A stretch of DNA of 64,000 nt, from NCBI GenBank assembly GCA_009711785.1, contig VENA01000009.1:62001-126000 (forward strand), written 5' to 3'. The notes beneath the pieces were generated by a model. That model was not told the DNA's origin. It saw nothing but the letters and a program-made list of their open reading frames with translations, and made no database searches. The first letter of the stretch is position 1; each line of letters opens with the position of its first letter. Source of the DNA: Bacillota bacterium (lineage in GTDB: Bacteria; Bacillota; Clostridia; Tissierellales; MES13). A program made the position numbers and the translations under genes. Positions 27,940-37,914 of the stretch are shown piece by piece.

Positions 27940-29766
27940 TTGAATAGAAAAGTATTTATATGTATTATTTTATGTTTAGTTTTAGTAGGTTGTAATAATC
28001 CTAGAGATATGCATTTAACGGATAGTCAGATAAAGAGTAAAAATGAAAAATTAAAACAAATCTTAGAAGAATTTAAAGATAAAAATAAGGCTTTAAAAAG
28101 AGAAAAAGAAATTAAAGACATTTTAGATAATATGACATTAGAAGAAAAAATAGGTCAAATGTTAATGCCACGGTTAAGTAAAAAGTCAGATATCAAAGAG
28201 GTAAATGAAGATATAAAAAATAAAATAGATAAATATAATCTAGGTGGAGTAATACTTTTTTCTCATAATATAGTTAATAAAAATCAAACTATTAAATTAG
28301 TAAATGATTTAAAAAAGGCTAAGGATATACCTATGTTTATATCTATAGACCAAGAAGGTGGAATTGTTAATAGAATTAAATTTGGAACTAAATTTCCTGG
28401 AAATATGGCCTTAGGAGCAACTAAATCTAGTGAGTATTCTTATAAGGTAGGTAAAGGGATAGGAGAAGAATTAAATGCATTAGGTATTAATGTTAATTTT
28501 GCACCTGTATTAGATGTAAATGTTAATCCTAATAATCCAGTAATAGGAGTTCGTTCCTTTGGATCTGACCCGGATTTAGTAGCTAAGTTAGGTGTAGCTT
28601 TTATGAAAGGATTACAGGATGCTAAAGTAGTAGCAACAGCTAAGCATTTTCCAGGACATGGAGATACATCTGTTGATTCTCATATTGCCCTTCCAAAGGT
28701 AGGCCATAAACAGGATAGATTAGAAAAGATAGAATTAAAACCATTTAAAGAAGCTATTGATTCAGGAATAGATATGATAATGACATCCCATGTAGTTTTT
28801 CCCTATATAGATGATACATTAGTGAAATCTAAAAAAAATAACAAAAAAGTACCTATACCTGCAACTTTATCTAAAAAGGTATTAACAGGGTTAATAAGAG
28901 AAGAGTTAGGATTTGAAGGTGTAATAATAACTGATGCATTAGAAATGAAAGCTATTAGTGATAATTTTGGTGAAAGTGAGGCTACAGTTAAAGCTATAAA
29001 AGCAGGGGCAGATATAATTTTAATACCTAATAATTTAGATGTTTCTTATAATGCATTAATAAATGCAGTAAAAAAAGGAGAGATAAAAGAAAAAAGAATT
29101 AATGAATCTATAAAAAGGATTATAGACTTAAAAATAACTAGAGGTATTATTAATAGTAAAGTTAAAGATAATGAAAGTTTTGAAGAAATAATAAGTGATA
29201 ATAAAATATTAGAAAGTGAAGTAGCTAAAAGGGCTGTTACTTTAGTTAAAAATAAAAATAATTTATTACCATTTAAATTAAAAGCAGGGGATAAAATATT
29301 GTTATTTGCACCCTTTGATAATAGATTAAATAGTATGAAGAATTCTTTAAATAAAGTTATTAAAGACAAAGATATTAAAGATGTTACTATAAGGGGTTTT
29401 TCTTACTTATCCTTAAATAAGTTAAATAAAGATTTAAAAAAAGAAGTATTAGAAGCTGATTATATTATATTAGGGTCATATAGTAAAACTAGAAGTAAAA
29501 GATTAAAATTTATTTTAGATTTAGTTAAATTTGCAAATGAAAATAATAAAAGTCTTGTAGTTATGGCTTTAAAAAATCCCTATGATATTAGATATATTCA
29601 AGATATAAAGGCATATATAGCTATTTATGGTGACATTGAACCTAATATTTTTTCAGGGATGAAGGTTATATTTAAAGCTGATCCCTTAGGGAAATTACCA
29701 GTTAATATTCCTAAAAGGGATGGTAAAGGTGTTTTATATAAAAAAGGATATGGATTAAATTATTAG
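27940..29766 (+). CDS. nagZ: NagZ-like beta-N-acetylhexosaminidase lipoprotein (GH3)
   Basis: A 608-residue two-domain glycoside hydrolase family 3 enzyme. Its signal peptide ends in the lipobox LVGC, so it is anchored to the outer face of the membrane. The NagZ motif KHFPGHGDTSVDSH spans 235-248, with the D246-H248 acid/base dyad of Gram-positive NagZ. The nucleophile is D332 in IITDALEM. It would remove N-acetylglucosamine from muropeptides during wall turnover. Length is like the two-domain B. subtilis enzyme. TTG start with AAAAAGGTGATA upstream. A bidirectional terminator follows. Confidence 0.9.
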   Translation: MNRKVFICIILCLVLVGCNNPRDMHLTDSQIKSKNEKLKQILEEFKDKNKALKREKEIKDILDNMTLEEKIGQMLMPRLSKKSDIKEVNEDIKNKIDKYNLGGVILFSHNIVNKNQTIKLVNDLKKAKDIPMFISIDQEGGIVNRIKFGTKFPGNMALGATKSSEYSYKVGKGIGEELNALGINVNFAPVLDVNVNPNNPVIGVRSFGSDPDLVAKLGVAFMKGLQDAKVVATAKHFPGHGDTSVDSHIALPKVGHKQDRLEKIELKPFKEAIDSGIDMIMTSHVVFPYIDDTLVKSKKNNKKVPIPATLSKKVLTGLIREELGFEGVIITDALEMKAISDNFGESEATVKAIKAGADIILIPNNLDVSYNALINAVKKGEIKEKRINESIKRIIDLKITRGIINSKVKDNESFEEIISDNKILESEVAKRAVTLVKNKNNLLPFKLKAGDKILLFAPFDNRLNSMKNSLNKVIKDKDIKDVTIRGFSYLSLNKLNKDLKKEVLEADYIILGSYSKTRSKRLKFILDLVKFANENNKSLVVMALKNPYDIRYIQDIKAYIAIYGDIEPNIFSGMKVIFKADPLGKLPVNIPKRDGKGVLYKKGYGLNY

Positions 29767-29776
29767 AAAAATATAC

Positions 29777-29806
29777 AATTAAGGGATGTTTAAACATCCC
29801 TTAATT
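29777..29806. terminator. Perfect palindromic terminator between convergent genes
   Basis: AATTAAGGGATGTTT is followed directly by its reverse complement between nagZ (+) and the next gene (-), so it serves both. Confidence 0.8.
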
Positions 29807-29830
29807 ATATTAAATCCATATGTTTTTATA

Positions 29831-30688
29831 TTAATACCTTTCTGAATGCTTATAGGTATATTCGTTATCTAACATATCCTTAGCGATTAGTTTAATAGTT
29901 AAAGGTTCCATAAAAGAATCTCCATCATAGTTTTTCATTTCATTTATTTTAATACTATCTTTAAATTCCCACATTTCTAGGGGAACATGGGAAAGACTTT
30001 TCTTTTCACCTTCTTTTATAATATCTACAGTATGGACTAATTTATTTTCAAAATAGATAAAACATTTAATATCCTTTAATTTTAATTTTTCCTTATTATC
30101 ATAATTGTATTTATTATAATTATTCTCTACATTTACTTCAAATGTTAAATTTCCATTATTATCAGCTCTTTTAGGTAAAGCTCTCATATCTATACGACCA
30201 CGTAATTTATCCTTTAAATTTATCGATCTAATAGTACCTGTTTGTTTTTCATTATTATTTTCTATTAAAACTTGCGTTTTATAGTTGTTATTATAGGATA
30301 GATCTACTTGGGTTTTATAATTTAGCCCTCCAGTATTATTAAACTCTTTATAATTCCAATTAGAATCATCAGATTCAAAAGTTTTATACATAAAAAATAC
30401 TTTTGAATTTTCTTTTAACTTATTTAATGTGACATTAACTGTGACATTAGCTTTTTTATAATCTTTATAATTTTTAATATCGTAATTATATGTACTTATA
30501 AGTTTTTCTTTTCTGTTTAAATTATTAATAGTAGAGGTTAGATTTCTAATCTCAGATTGTAATGAATGAATTTGATTGTTTATAGAATATATATTATTTC
30601 CATATGACTCTAACTTATTTAATAATAAAAAGTTTGTTATTAGCAATATACCTATTAAAATTATTAGAATTTTATTTTTAAGTTTCAA
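29831..30688 (-). CDS. Membrane-anchored coiled-coil protein of unknown function
   Basis: A 285-residue protein. One hydrophobic helix (KILIILIGILLITNFLLL) near the N-terminus is followed by a coiled coil (INNQIHSLQSEIRNLTSTIN) and an outward-facing domain without recognised motifs. I prefer the TTG at 30688 because AAGGGTGAT lies just upstream; an ATG at 30718 lacks one. The topology suggests an external domain with beta-rich character. No family was recognised. Confidence 0.6.
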   Translation of the reverse strand: MKLKNKILIILIGILLITNFLLLNKLESYGNNIYSINNQIHSLQSEIRNLTSTINNLNRKEKLISTYNYDIKNYKDYKKANVTVNVTLNKLKENSKVFFMYKTFESDDSNWNYKEFNNTGGLNYKTQVDLSYNNNYKTQVLIENNNEKQTGTIRSINLKDKLRGRIDMRALPKRADNNGNLTFEVNVENNYNKYNYDNKEKLKLKDIKCFIYFENKLVHTVDIIKEGEKKSLSHVPLEMWEFKDSIKINEMKNYDGDSFMEPLTIKLIAKDMLDNEYTYKHSERY

Positions 30689-30785
30689 TTTTATCACCCT
30701 TACATATTTTTTTACCATTTAATTATATCATTTTTAATATTAAAAATGATAAATGTAATAATAACTTAAAAGTATTGGTTGAGTT

Positions 30786-30869
30786 TGAATGATATTGAAT
30801 GAAAAAGTGGTGGAAATTGATAATTAATGAAAGAAAATGATTGATTTTTGAAAATTATTAAGGTATAAT
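30786..30869 (+). promoter_or_regulatory. fruR promoter with upstream TGAATGA repeats
   Basis: TTGATT (30841-30846) and TATAAT (30864-30869) are 17 bp apart. Upstream, TGAATGATATTGAATGA holds two direct copies, with a third TTAATGA further along. These could be DeoR-family operators. Confidence 0.6.
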
Positions 30870-30892
30870 AAATATATAGAAGGTAGGGGGTA

Positions 30893-31645
30893 TTGAAATT
30901 GTTAACAGAAGAAAGACAACAAATGATACTTAATTTATTAAAAAATAAAGAAATAGTAAAAATAAATGAATTAGTAAAGATAACTAAAGCATCTGAATCA
31001 ACAATAAGAAGGGATCTTAATTATCTTGAAAGTATTAATGAACTTAAAAGAGTTCATGGTGGTGCAAGATTATTAAAGGGAAGATTTAATGAACCAAGTT
31101 ATAGTGAAAAACAAGTTCAAAATATAAAAGAAAAAACATTAATAGGTAAATATGCAGCATCTTTAATAGAAGAAGGAGATTGTATTTATATAGATGCTGG
31201 TACATCTACAATTCAAATGATTGATTATATAGATAAAAAGGATATTGTTATAGTTACAAATGGTCTTAAAAATATTGATAAAATAAGTGAGAAAAATATT
31301 GAAGGATATATCCTTGGAGGAAAAGTAAAGAAAAAAACAAAAGCCCTTGTAGGCTCAGAAGCTTTAAAAAATCTAGAAAAATATAGATTTGATAAATGCT
31401 TTATGGGTATTAACGGCATACATTTAGAGTATGGATTTACAACTCCTGATTCTGAGGAAGCTATACTAAAACAAAGGGCGATAGAGCTTTCAAAAAATGC
31501 TTACGTACTTGCAGATGAATCAAAATTTGGAGAAATTACTTTTGTTAATGTTTCAGATATTAAAAAGGCTACAATAATAACTAATTCTGAGCCTGAAAAT
31601 TATAAAAAGTATAAAAATAAAACTACGATAAAGGTTGTGACATAA
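30893..31645 (+). CDS. fruR: DeoR-family repressor of the fructose operon
   Basis: A 250-residue regulator. Residues 1-60 form the DeoR HTH (TEERQQMILNLLKNKEIVKI, SESTIRRDLNYLE, RVHGGA). The C-terminal sugar-phosphate sensor domain carries YIDAGTSTIQMID, LGGKVKK and TTPDSEEAILKQRAIE. It lies 3 bp before fruK, and in related bacteria fructose-1-phosphate relieves repression. The start is TTG; two TTG codons (30893, 30899) are possible after TAGGGGG. Confidence 0.87.
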   Translation: MKLLTEERQQMILNLLKNKEIVKINELVKITKASESTIRRDLNYLESINELKRVHGGARLLKGRFNEPSYSEKQVQNIKEKTLIGKYAASLIEEGDCIYIDAGTSTIQMIDYIDKKDIVIVTNGLKNIDKISEKNIEGYILGGKVKKKTKALVGSEALKNLEKYRFDKCFMGINGIHLEYGFTTPDSEEAILKQRAIELSKNAYVLADESKFGEITFVNVSDIKKATIITNSEPENYKKYKNKTTIKVVT

Positions 31646-31648
31646 ATA

Positions 31649-32569
31649 ATGATATATACAGTAACGTTTAATCCTTCTATAGATTATTTTGTACAGGTAG
31701 AAAATTTTAAAGTAGGAGATCTTAATAGAATAAAAAAAGAACATAAATATCCTGGAGGTAAAGGTATTAATGTATCAAGGGTTCTTAATAATATTGGAAC
31801 CGAAAGTAAAGCTTTAGGATTTATTGGTGGATTTACAGGGGATTATATTAAAAATTATTTAGATAATGAAGGAATTGATTCAGATTTTATCAAGGTAGAT
31901 GAAGATACAAGGATAAATATAAAATTAAAATCAAATGAAGAAACTGAGATAAATGGTAAAGGGCCAGAAATTACTAAAGAAAATTTAAATAAATTATATG
32001 AAAAAGTAGGCAATTTAACTAATAAAGATTTTTTAGTATTAGCAGGAAATGTCCAAAAGAATCTTCCTAGGGATATTTATTTACAAATACAAAATATTTG
32101 TAAAAAAAACAAAGTAAAAGTTATAGTTGATGCTACTAATGAAACTTTAACAAATACTTTAAAACAATGCCCATTTTTAATAAAACCTAATATCCATGAA
32201 CTTTCAGATATATTTAATACTGAGATAGAAACTAAGGAGGATGTTATATATTATGCAAGGAAATTAAATGAAATGGGTGCTAGAAATGTTATAGTTTCAA
32301 TGGCAGGCAAAGGTGCAATTTTAGCCTGTGATAAGGGTATTTATCATGCAGCTGCACCAAGGGGAAATGTTAAAAACTCTGTAGGAGCTGGAGATTCTTT
32401 AATAGCAGGATTTCTTTATAAGTATTCTAAAAGTTCAGAAGTAATAAAATCTTTTAAGTGGGGAGTTGCATGTGGTAGTGCTACTGCATTTTCTTTTGAC
32501 CTTTGTAAAAAAGAAGATGTAATAGATTTATTAGAAAAGATAAATATAGTTAAATTAAAGGAGGCTTAG
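31649..32569 (+). CDS. fruK: 1-phosphofructokinase
   Basis: A 306-residue PfkB-family kinase that would phosphorylate fructose-1-phosphate to fructose-1,6-bisphosphate. It has YTVTFNPSIDYFV at the N-terminus, PGGKGINVSRVL, and the catalytic NSVGAGDSLIAGFLY near the C-terminus. It lies between fruR and fruA with gaps of 3 and 1 bp, so the operon is tightly coupled. Confidence 0.93.
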   Translation: MIYTVTFNPSIDYFVQVENFKVGDLNRIKKEHKYPGGKGINVSRVLNNIGTESKALGFIGGFTGDYIKNYLDNEGIDSDFIKVDEDTRINIKLKSNEETEINGKGPEITKENLNKLYEKVGNLTNKDFLVLAGNVQKNLPRDIYLQIQNICKKNKVKVIVDATNETLTNTLKQCPFLIKPNIHELSDIFNTEIETKEDVIYYARKLNEMGARNVIVSMAGKGAILACDKGIYHAAAPRGNVKNSVGAGDSLIAGFLYKYSKSSEVIKSFKWGVACGSATAFSFDLCKKEDVIDLLEKINIVKLKEA

Positions 32570-32570
32570 T

Positions 32571-34439
32571 ATGAAAATTACAGATCTTTTAAAAGAAGAT
32601 GGTATTATTCTTAATTTAAAATCTAATACAAAAAAAGAAGTAATAGATGAACTAATAGATAAATTAGATGAAATAGGAAAATTAAATGATAAAGAAGAAT
32701 TTAAAAAAGAAATTTTAAAAAGGGAAGAAAAATTTTCAACAGGTGTAGGTGACGGTGTTGCTATACCCCATGCTAAAACTAAAGCAGTAAAAACTCCAGC
32801 TTTAGTCTTTGGATATTCTAAAGATGGTATAGATTATGATTCAATGGATGGTAACTTAGCCCACTTATTTTTTATGATAGCAGGAAGTGAGGGTGCTAAT
32901 GATGAACATTTAGAAACCCTTTCAAGATTATCTACTATGCTTATGAAAAAAGATTTTAGAGAAAAAATAATGAATGCAAAAAGCGAGAAAGAAATTATAA
33001 GTATTATAGATTCTAAAGAAAATGAAAGTTTAAGTGAAAAAAATAATGATGATAGTAAATCTGAAGAATTAATTTTAGCAGTAACAGCTTGTCCGACTGG
33101 TATTGCCCATACTTATATGGCAGCTGATGCACTTAAAAATAAAGCTAAGGATATGGGTGTAAATATTAAGGTTGAGACAAATGGTTCTACAGGGGTTAAA
33201 AATGAATTAACTAAAGAAGATATAAAAAAAGCTAAGACTATAATAGTTGCTGCGGATACAAAGGTAAAGATGAAAAGATTTGAAGGTAAGAAGGTATTAC
33301 AAGTTCCAGTGGCAAAGGCAATAAAAAGTTCTGAAGAACTTATTAATAAAGCATTGAAAGAAGATGCTAAGGTTTATCATTATGATGGTAATGAAACTAA
33401 TGAAGAAAATAATAAAGAGGAAAAGACAGGATTTTATAAACATCTTATGAATGGTGTTTCAAATATGCTTCCCTTTGTAGTTGGTGGTGGTATATTAATA
33501 GCTATATCATTTATGTTTGGAATTAAAGCCTTTGACCCAAATGATCCATCATTTCATCCACTTGCTAAGTTACTTATGGATATAGGTGGAGGAAATGCAT
33601 TCTCCCTTATGATACCAGTACTTGCAGGTTTTATTGGTATGAGTATAGCAGATAGACCAGGATTTGCACCTGCTATGGTAGGTGGTTTTATAGCAGCTAA
33701 TAGTAATGCAGGATTTTTAGGAGGATTAATAGCTGGTTTCTTAGGTGGTTATATAGTAGTATTTCTTAAAAAAGCATTTTCTAAGCTACCAGAATCCTTA
33801 GAAGGAATAAAACCAGTTTTACTCTATCCTTTGTTTGGTATATTCTTAACCGGTGCAATTATGTTACTTTTCATAGTAAAACCTGTAGAGTTTTTAAATA
33901 CAGGAATGCAAGAATGGTTAGGTAGCATAGGAACGGCTAATAAAGTATTATTAGGATTAGTTATAGGTGGTATGATGGCTGTAGATATGGGAGGACCTAT
34001 AAATAAGGCAGCTTTTACCTTTGGTATAGCTATGATAGAGGCAGGTAATTTTTCATATCATGCTGCAGTTATGGCAGGAGGTATGGTTCCACCACTTGGA
34101 ATTGCCCTTGCGACAACTTTATTTAAAAATAAATTTACTAAAAACGAAAGAGATGCAGGAAAGACTTGTTATGTAATGGGAGCATCATTTATTACAGAGG
34201 GTGCTATTCCCTTTGCAGCAGCAGACCCTGCTAGAGTAATACCATCTATTATTACAGGTTCAGCAGTAGCAGGAGCGCTTACGATGGCATTTAATATAGG
34301 ACTTCCAGCTCCCCATGGTGGTGCATTTGTAATACCAATAGTTAAAGGAAATCCATATCTTTATATATTAGCTATTTTAATAGGCTCTATTATAACCGCT
34401 TTAATGTTAGGAGTTCTTAAAAAGAAGATAAGTGAATAA
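32571..34439 (+). CDS. fruA: Fructose-specific PTS enzyme IIABC
   Basis: A 622-residue membrane transporter that takes up fructose with phosphorylation to fructose-1-phosphate. Domains in order are IIA (GVAIPHAKTKA, active H67), IIB (AVTACPTGIAHTYMAA, active C174) and IIC from about 285 (multiple helices, PFVVGGGILIAIS, AADPARVIPS). The domain order IIA-IIB-IIC is typical of Gram-positive FruA. A terminator follows. Confidence 0.93.
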   Translation: MKITDLLKEDGIILNLKSNTKKEVIDELIDKLDEIGKLNDKEEFKKEILKREEKFSTGVGDGVAIPHAKTKAVKTPALVFGYSKDGIDYDSMDGNLAHLFFMIAGSEGANDEHLETLSRLSTMLMKKDFREKIMNAKSEKEIISIIDSKENESLSEKNNDDSKSEELILAVTACPTGIAHTYMAADALKNKAKDMGVNIKVETNGSTGVKNELTKEDIKKAKTIIVAADTKVKMKRFEGKKVLQVPVAKAIKSSEELINKALKEDAKVYHYDGNETNEENNKEEKTGFYKHLMNGVSNMLPFVVGGGILIAISFMFGIKAFDPNDPSFHPLAKLLMDIGGGNAFSLMIPVLAGFIGMSIADRPGFAPAMVGGFIAANSNAGFLGGLIAGFLGGYIVVFLKKAFSKLPESLEGIKPVLLYPLFGIFLTGAIMLLFIVKPVEFLNTGMQEWLGSIGTANKVLLGLVIGGMMAVDMGGPINKAAFTFGIAMIEAGNFSYHAAVMAGGMVPPLGIALATTLFKNKFTKNERDAGKTCYVMGASFITEGAIPFAAADPARVIPSIITGSAVAGALTMAFNIGLPAPHGGAFVIPIVKGNPYLYILAILIGSIITALMLGVLKKKISE

Positions 34440-34446
34440 AAAAATC

Positions 34447-34480
34447 AGTGGCGATGGAAAATTCCATCGTCACTTTTATT
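34447..34480 (+). terminator. Terminator after fruA
   Basis: AGTGGCGATGGA and TCCATCGTCACT form a 12-bp stem with one wobble, followed by TTTTATTT. Confidence 0.8.
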
Positions 34481-34510
34481 TAGTTTAGATTAAAAATTTT
34501 AAAAAAGGTA

Positions 34511-34570
34511 TTGACAAATCAGGAAAAAAATTATATGTTAAAATTGGCACTCGCACTTATAGAGTGCTAA
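34511..34570 (+). promoter_or_regulatory. htpG promoter with CIRCE operator
   Basis: TTGACA (34511-34516) and TATGTT (34534-34539) are 17 bp apart. Near the start point TTGGCACTC (34544-34552), a 9-bp spacer and GAGTGCTAA (34562-34570) make a CIRCE element with one change from the consensus, the binding site of the heat-shock repressor HrcA. Confidence 0.9.
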
Positions 34571-34629
34571 CAAATTCAAAAGAGAACTCACCTTTTGGTA
34601 GATAAAAAATAATGAGAGGAGAGATTTAA

Positions 34630-36510
34630 ATGGAAAGAAAAGAGTTTAAAGCAGAGTCTAAAAGATTACTTGATATGATGGTTAATTCAATATATACCCA
34701 CAAAGAGATTTTTCTAAGAGAGTTAATTTCTAATTCTAGCGATGCTATTGACAAGGTATATTATAAAGCATTAACAGATGATTCATTAACATTTAATAAA
34801 GATGATTATTATATTAAAATATTTGTTGATAAAGAAAATAGAACCTTAAGGGTTTCTGATACTGGTATAGGAATGAATAAAGAAGAGCTTGAAAATAATC
34901 TTGGAATTATTGCAGAGAGTGGATCTTTAGCATTTAAAAAAGATAACGAAATAAAAGATGGACATGATTTAATAGGACAGTTTGGTGTAGGTTTTTATTC
35001 TTCATTTATGGTAGCTGATAAAGTTACTGTAATAACTAAACCTTTCGGTAGTGACAAAGCATTTAAATGGGAATCAAACGGAGCTGAAGGTTATACTATT
35101 GAGGAATATAAAAAGGATAGTGTTGGTACAGATATTATACTTAAAATAAAAGAAAACACTGAAGATGAAAACTTTGATGATTATCTTGAGGAATTTAGAT
35201 TGAAATCAATAATTAAGAAATATTCTGATTTTACTAGATACCCTATAAAGATGGATGTTACTAAAAGTAAGCTTAAAGAGGGTAGTGAAGATGAATATGA
35301 GGAATACATAGAAGAAGAAACAATAAATAGTATGGTTCCTATATGGAAGAAAAATAAAAATGAGCTTACTAAAGAGGATTATGATAAGTTATATGAAGAA
35401 AAACATTTTGGTTTTGATAAACCTCTTAAACATATTCATATTAAGACAGATGGAACTATTAGATATAATGCTATATTATATATTCCAGAAAAAATGCCAT
35501 ATGATTTTTATACAAAAGAGTATGAAAAAGGCTTAGAATTATATTCAAATGGTGTTTTAATTATGAATAAGTGTGCTGAATTATTACCTGATTATTTTAG
35601 CTTTGTAAAGGGAATAGTTGATTCAGAGGATTTATCTCTAAACATATCAAGGGAAATGTTACAGCATGATAGACAATTAAAAATAATAGCTAAGAATATT
35701 AAATCTAAAGTTAAGAAAGAACTTATTAGTCTACTTAAAAATGATAGAGAAAAATATGAAGAGTTTTATAAAAGTTTCTCTAAACAACTAAAATATGGTG
35801 TTTATAGTAATTATGGAAAAGATAAAGAAGTTTTACAGGATCTATTAATGTTTTATTCATCAAAAGAGGAAAAGATGGTTACTTTAAGTGAATATGTAGA
35901 TAGAATGAAAGAAGATCAAAAGTATATTTATTATGCAACGGGTGAATCAAAGGAAAGAATAGAAAAGTTACCACAAACAGAACTTGTTAAAGATAAAGGA
36001 TATGAAATTTTATATTTTACAGAAGAAGTAGATGAGTTTGCTATAAAGATGTTAGCAAAATATAAGGATATAGAATTTAAGTCAGTATCAAGTGGTGACT
36101 TAGATTTAGATACAGAGGAAGATAAGGATGAAACTAAAAAAGATTACGAAGAAAACAAAGATTTATTTGAAAGTATGAAGGATTTATTAAAGGATAAAGT
36201 TAAAGATGTTAGAGTTTCAAAGAGATTAAAAAATCATCCAGTATGTTTAACAAATGAGGGTGAAGTAAGTATAGAAATGGAAAAAATATTAAATGCTATG
36301 CCTAATGATCAGAATGTAAAGGCAGATAAAGTCCTAGAGATAAATACAAACCATGAGGTATTTAAATCATTAAAGAAAGCCTATGAAAAAGATGAAGAAA
36401 AACTTAAGTTATATACTGATTTATTATACAATCAAGCGCTACTTATAGAAGGTTTATCTATAAATGATCCAGTGGAATTTACAAATAATATTTGTGAATT
36501 AATGAAATAG
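34630..36510 (+). CDS. htpG: Chaperone protein HtpG (Hsp90)
   Basis: A 626-residue Hsp90. The GHKL ATPase motifs are clear at the N-terminus: [19 protein letters not shown] and [14 protein letters not shown]. The length is that of bacterial HtpG. It is cytosolic and folds client proteins with ATP. The CIRCE element before it points to HrcA control, which is unusual because B. subtilis htpG is not in that class. GAGAGGAGAGAT precedes the ATG. Confidence 0.97.
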   Translation: MERKEFKAESKRLLDMMVNSIYTHKEIFLRELISNSSDAIDKVYYKALTDDSLTFNKDDYYIKIFVDKENRTLRVSDTGIGMNKEELENNLGIIAESGSLAFKKDNEIKDGHDLIGQFGVGFYSSFMVADKVTVITKPFGSDKAFKWESNGAEGYTIEEYKKDSVGTDIILKIKENTEDENFDDYLEEFRLKSIIKKYSDFTRYPIKMDVTKSKLKEGSEDEYEEYIEEETINSMVPIWKKNKNELTKEDYDKLYEEKHFGFDKPLKHIHIKTDGTIRYNAILYIPEKMPYDFYTKEYEKGLELYSNGVLIMNKCAELLPDYFSFVKGIVDSEDLSLNISREMLQHDRQLKIIAKNIKSKVKKELISLLKNDREKYEEFYKSFSKQLKYGVYSNYGKDKEVLQDLLMFYSSKEEKMVTLSEYVDRMKEDQKYIYYATGESKERIEKLPQTELVKDKGYEILYFTEEVDEFAIKMLAKYKDIEFKSVSSGDLDLDTEEDKDETKKDYEENKDLFESMKDLLKDKVKDVRVSKRLKNHPVCLTNEGEVSIEMEKILNAMPNDQNVKADKVLEINTNHEVFKSLKKAYEKDEEKLKLYTDLLYNQALLIEGLSINDPVEFTNNICELMK

Positions 36511-36529
36511 ATAAGTTTATTAAAAATAT

Positions 36530-36565
36530 AATGAATAGCCTAATTTTAGGCTATTCATTTTTTAA
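36530..36565 (+). terminator. Terminator after htpG
   Basis: AATGAATAGCCT (36530-36541) pairs with AGGCTATTCATT (36548-36559), followed by T residues. Confidence 0.9.
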
Positions 36566-36665
36566 TAAATAGTATTTCATTTTAAATGTTTATCTTTTGT
36601 GATAGAATTAAAGTATTAATAAATATTAATATAATTTTATATTTAAATATCTAAGGGGTCTTTAG

Positions 36666-37811
36666 ATGAAAAAACAAATGATGAAAAAAGTTAATGAATT
36701 ATATAAAGAAAGACAATATATAAATACATTACAGATAGGACGGATTGCTTCAGTTGTATCCTTTATAATAATGTTTTTAGCATTATATGGTGATATAAAA
36801 GTTTTTCATTATAATACTTCTGTAAGTTATTTTCGTATTATTACAATGTTATTTTTTCTATCCTTTCTTATTATAACTTTAACTCCATTAAAAGATAAAA
36901 AATCTTTGGTTTTAAGATTTTATGATATATGCATTTCTTTGGCTTCTGTATTTTCATATGTATTTTATTATTATATATATAATACACAAAATGGAATATA
37001 TAATGATCGAGTTATACAGATATTTATAATATTTTTCATAGGAATATTATTATTTTCTGCTGGTACTAGAAAGAAGGTTCCCTATATAATTGGTATTATA
37101 TTATTAATTCTAACCTTTGATTTAATTTTTATATCTAAACTTACACTTAATGAAATTTATAAGTTTTTTAATGTTTATACAATAGGTTTAATTACAGCAA
37201 TTATGGCTTATAAACTAGAGGAGAAAAGTATTAATGAGTTCCGTCTAAGGAAGTTATCTGATATACATTTAAATCAATTGAGATTAGAAGTAGAAGCTAG
37301 AAAAAAAGCAGAGTTAACCTTAAAAAAGAAAGCAAATACCGATGAATTAACTAATATTTATAATAGAAGGGCAGGTTTTGAAATACTAATTAAATATTTT
37401 AAACAATCTTTAAATGAAAACCAACCATTAAGTATATGTTTTATAGATTTAGATGATTTAAAGGAAGTTAATGATAAATATGGACATGCTGAAGGTGATA
37501 GTTATATACTTACAATTACTGACATAGTTAAGAGTTCAATTCGCCCAGTAGATATTTTCATGCGTTTAGGAGGCGATGAATTTTTAATAGTATTTCCAAA
37601 CACATCTAATGAAAATGCTGAAAATATATGGTCTAGAATAAAGGATAATATTAAAAAAGCTAATAGTAATGATAAACCTTATTTGATGAGTTCTAGTCAT
37701 GGTATCGCTACATTTGAAAATAATAACTTTAAAGATATAAACCATTTTGTTGAATATGCAGATAAAAAAATGTATCAAGAAAAGTCAAGAAAAAAGCTCT
37801 CCTTAGAGTAG
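36666..37811 (+). CDS. Membrane diguanylate cyclase (multi-helix sensor + GGDEF)
   Basis: A 381-residue protein. About six membrane helices occupy residues 20-180. A coiled linker with LRLEVEARKKAELTLKKKA leads to a GGDEF domain, with TDELTNIYNRRAG and intact LGGDEFLIVFPN. RPVD lies 5 residues before GGDEF, so the inhibitory I-site is present. It would make cyclic di-GMP from GTP. The sensor type is not recognised. AAGGGG precedes the ATG. Confidence 0.87.
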   Translation: MKKQMMKKVNELYKERQYINTLQIGRIASVVSFIIMFLALYGDIKVFHYNTSVSYFRIITMLFFLSFLIITLTPLKDKKSLVLRFYDICISLASVFSYVFYYYIYNTQNGIYNDRVIQIFIIFFIGILLFSAGTRKKVPYIIGIILLILTFDLIFISKLTLNEIYKFFNVYTIGLITAIMAYKLEEKSINEFRLRKLSDIHLNQLRLEVEARKKAELTLKKKANTDELTNIYNRRAGFEILIKYFKQSLNENQPLSICFIDLDDLKEVNDKYGHAEGDSYILTITDIVKSSIRPVDIFMRLGGDEFLIVFPNTSNENAENIWSRIKDNIKKANSNDKPYLMSSSHGIATFENNNFKDINHFVEYADKKMYQEKSRKKLSLE

Positions 37812-37845
37812 ACAGATAATACTGTTTATAAAGGGGAGTTTTTTT
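37797..37845 (+). terminator. Imperfect terminator after the second GGDEF gene
   Basis: CTCTCCTT (37797-37804) and AAGGGGAG (37831-37838) can pair with a G-U wobble across a long loop, followed by seven T. Confidence 0.5.
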
Positions 37846-37914
37846 ATTGAAAATTTAATTATTATACAATATATGGTAAAATAAAATATACTTCAAATAA
37901 ATGGGGGAATAAGG

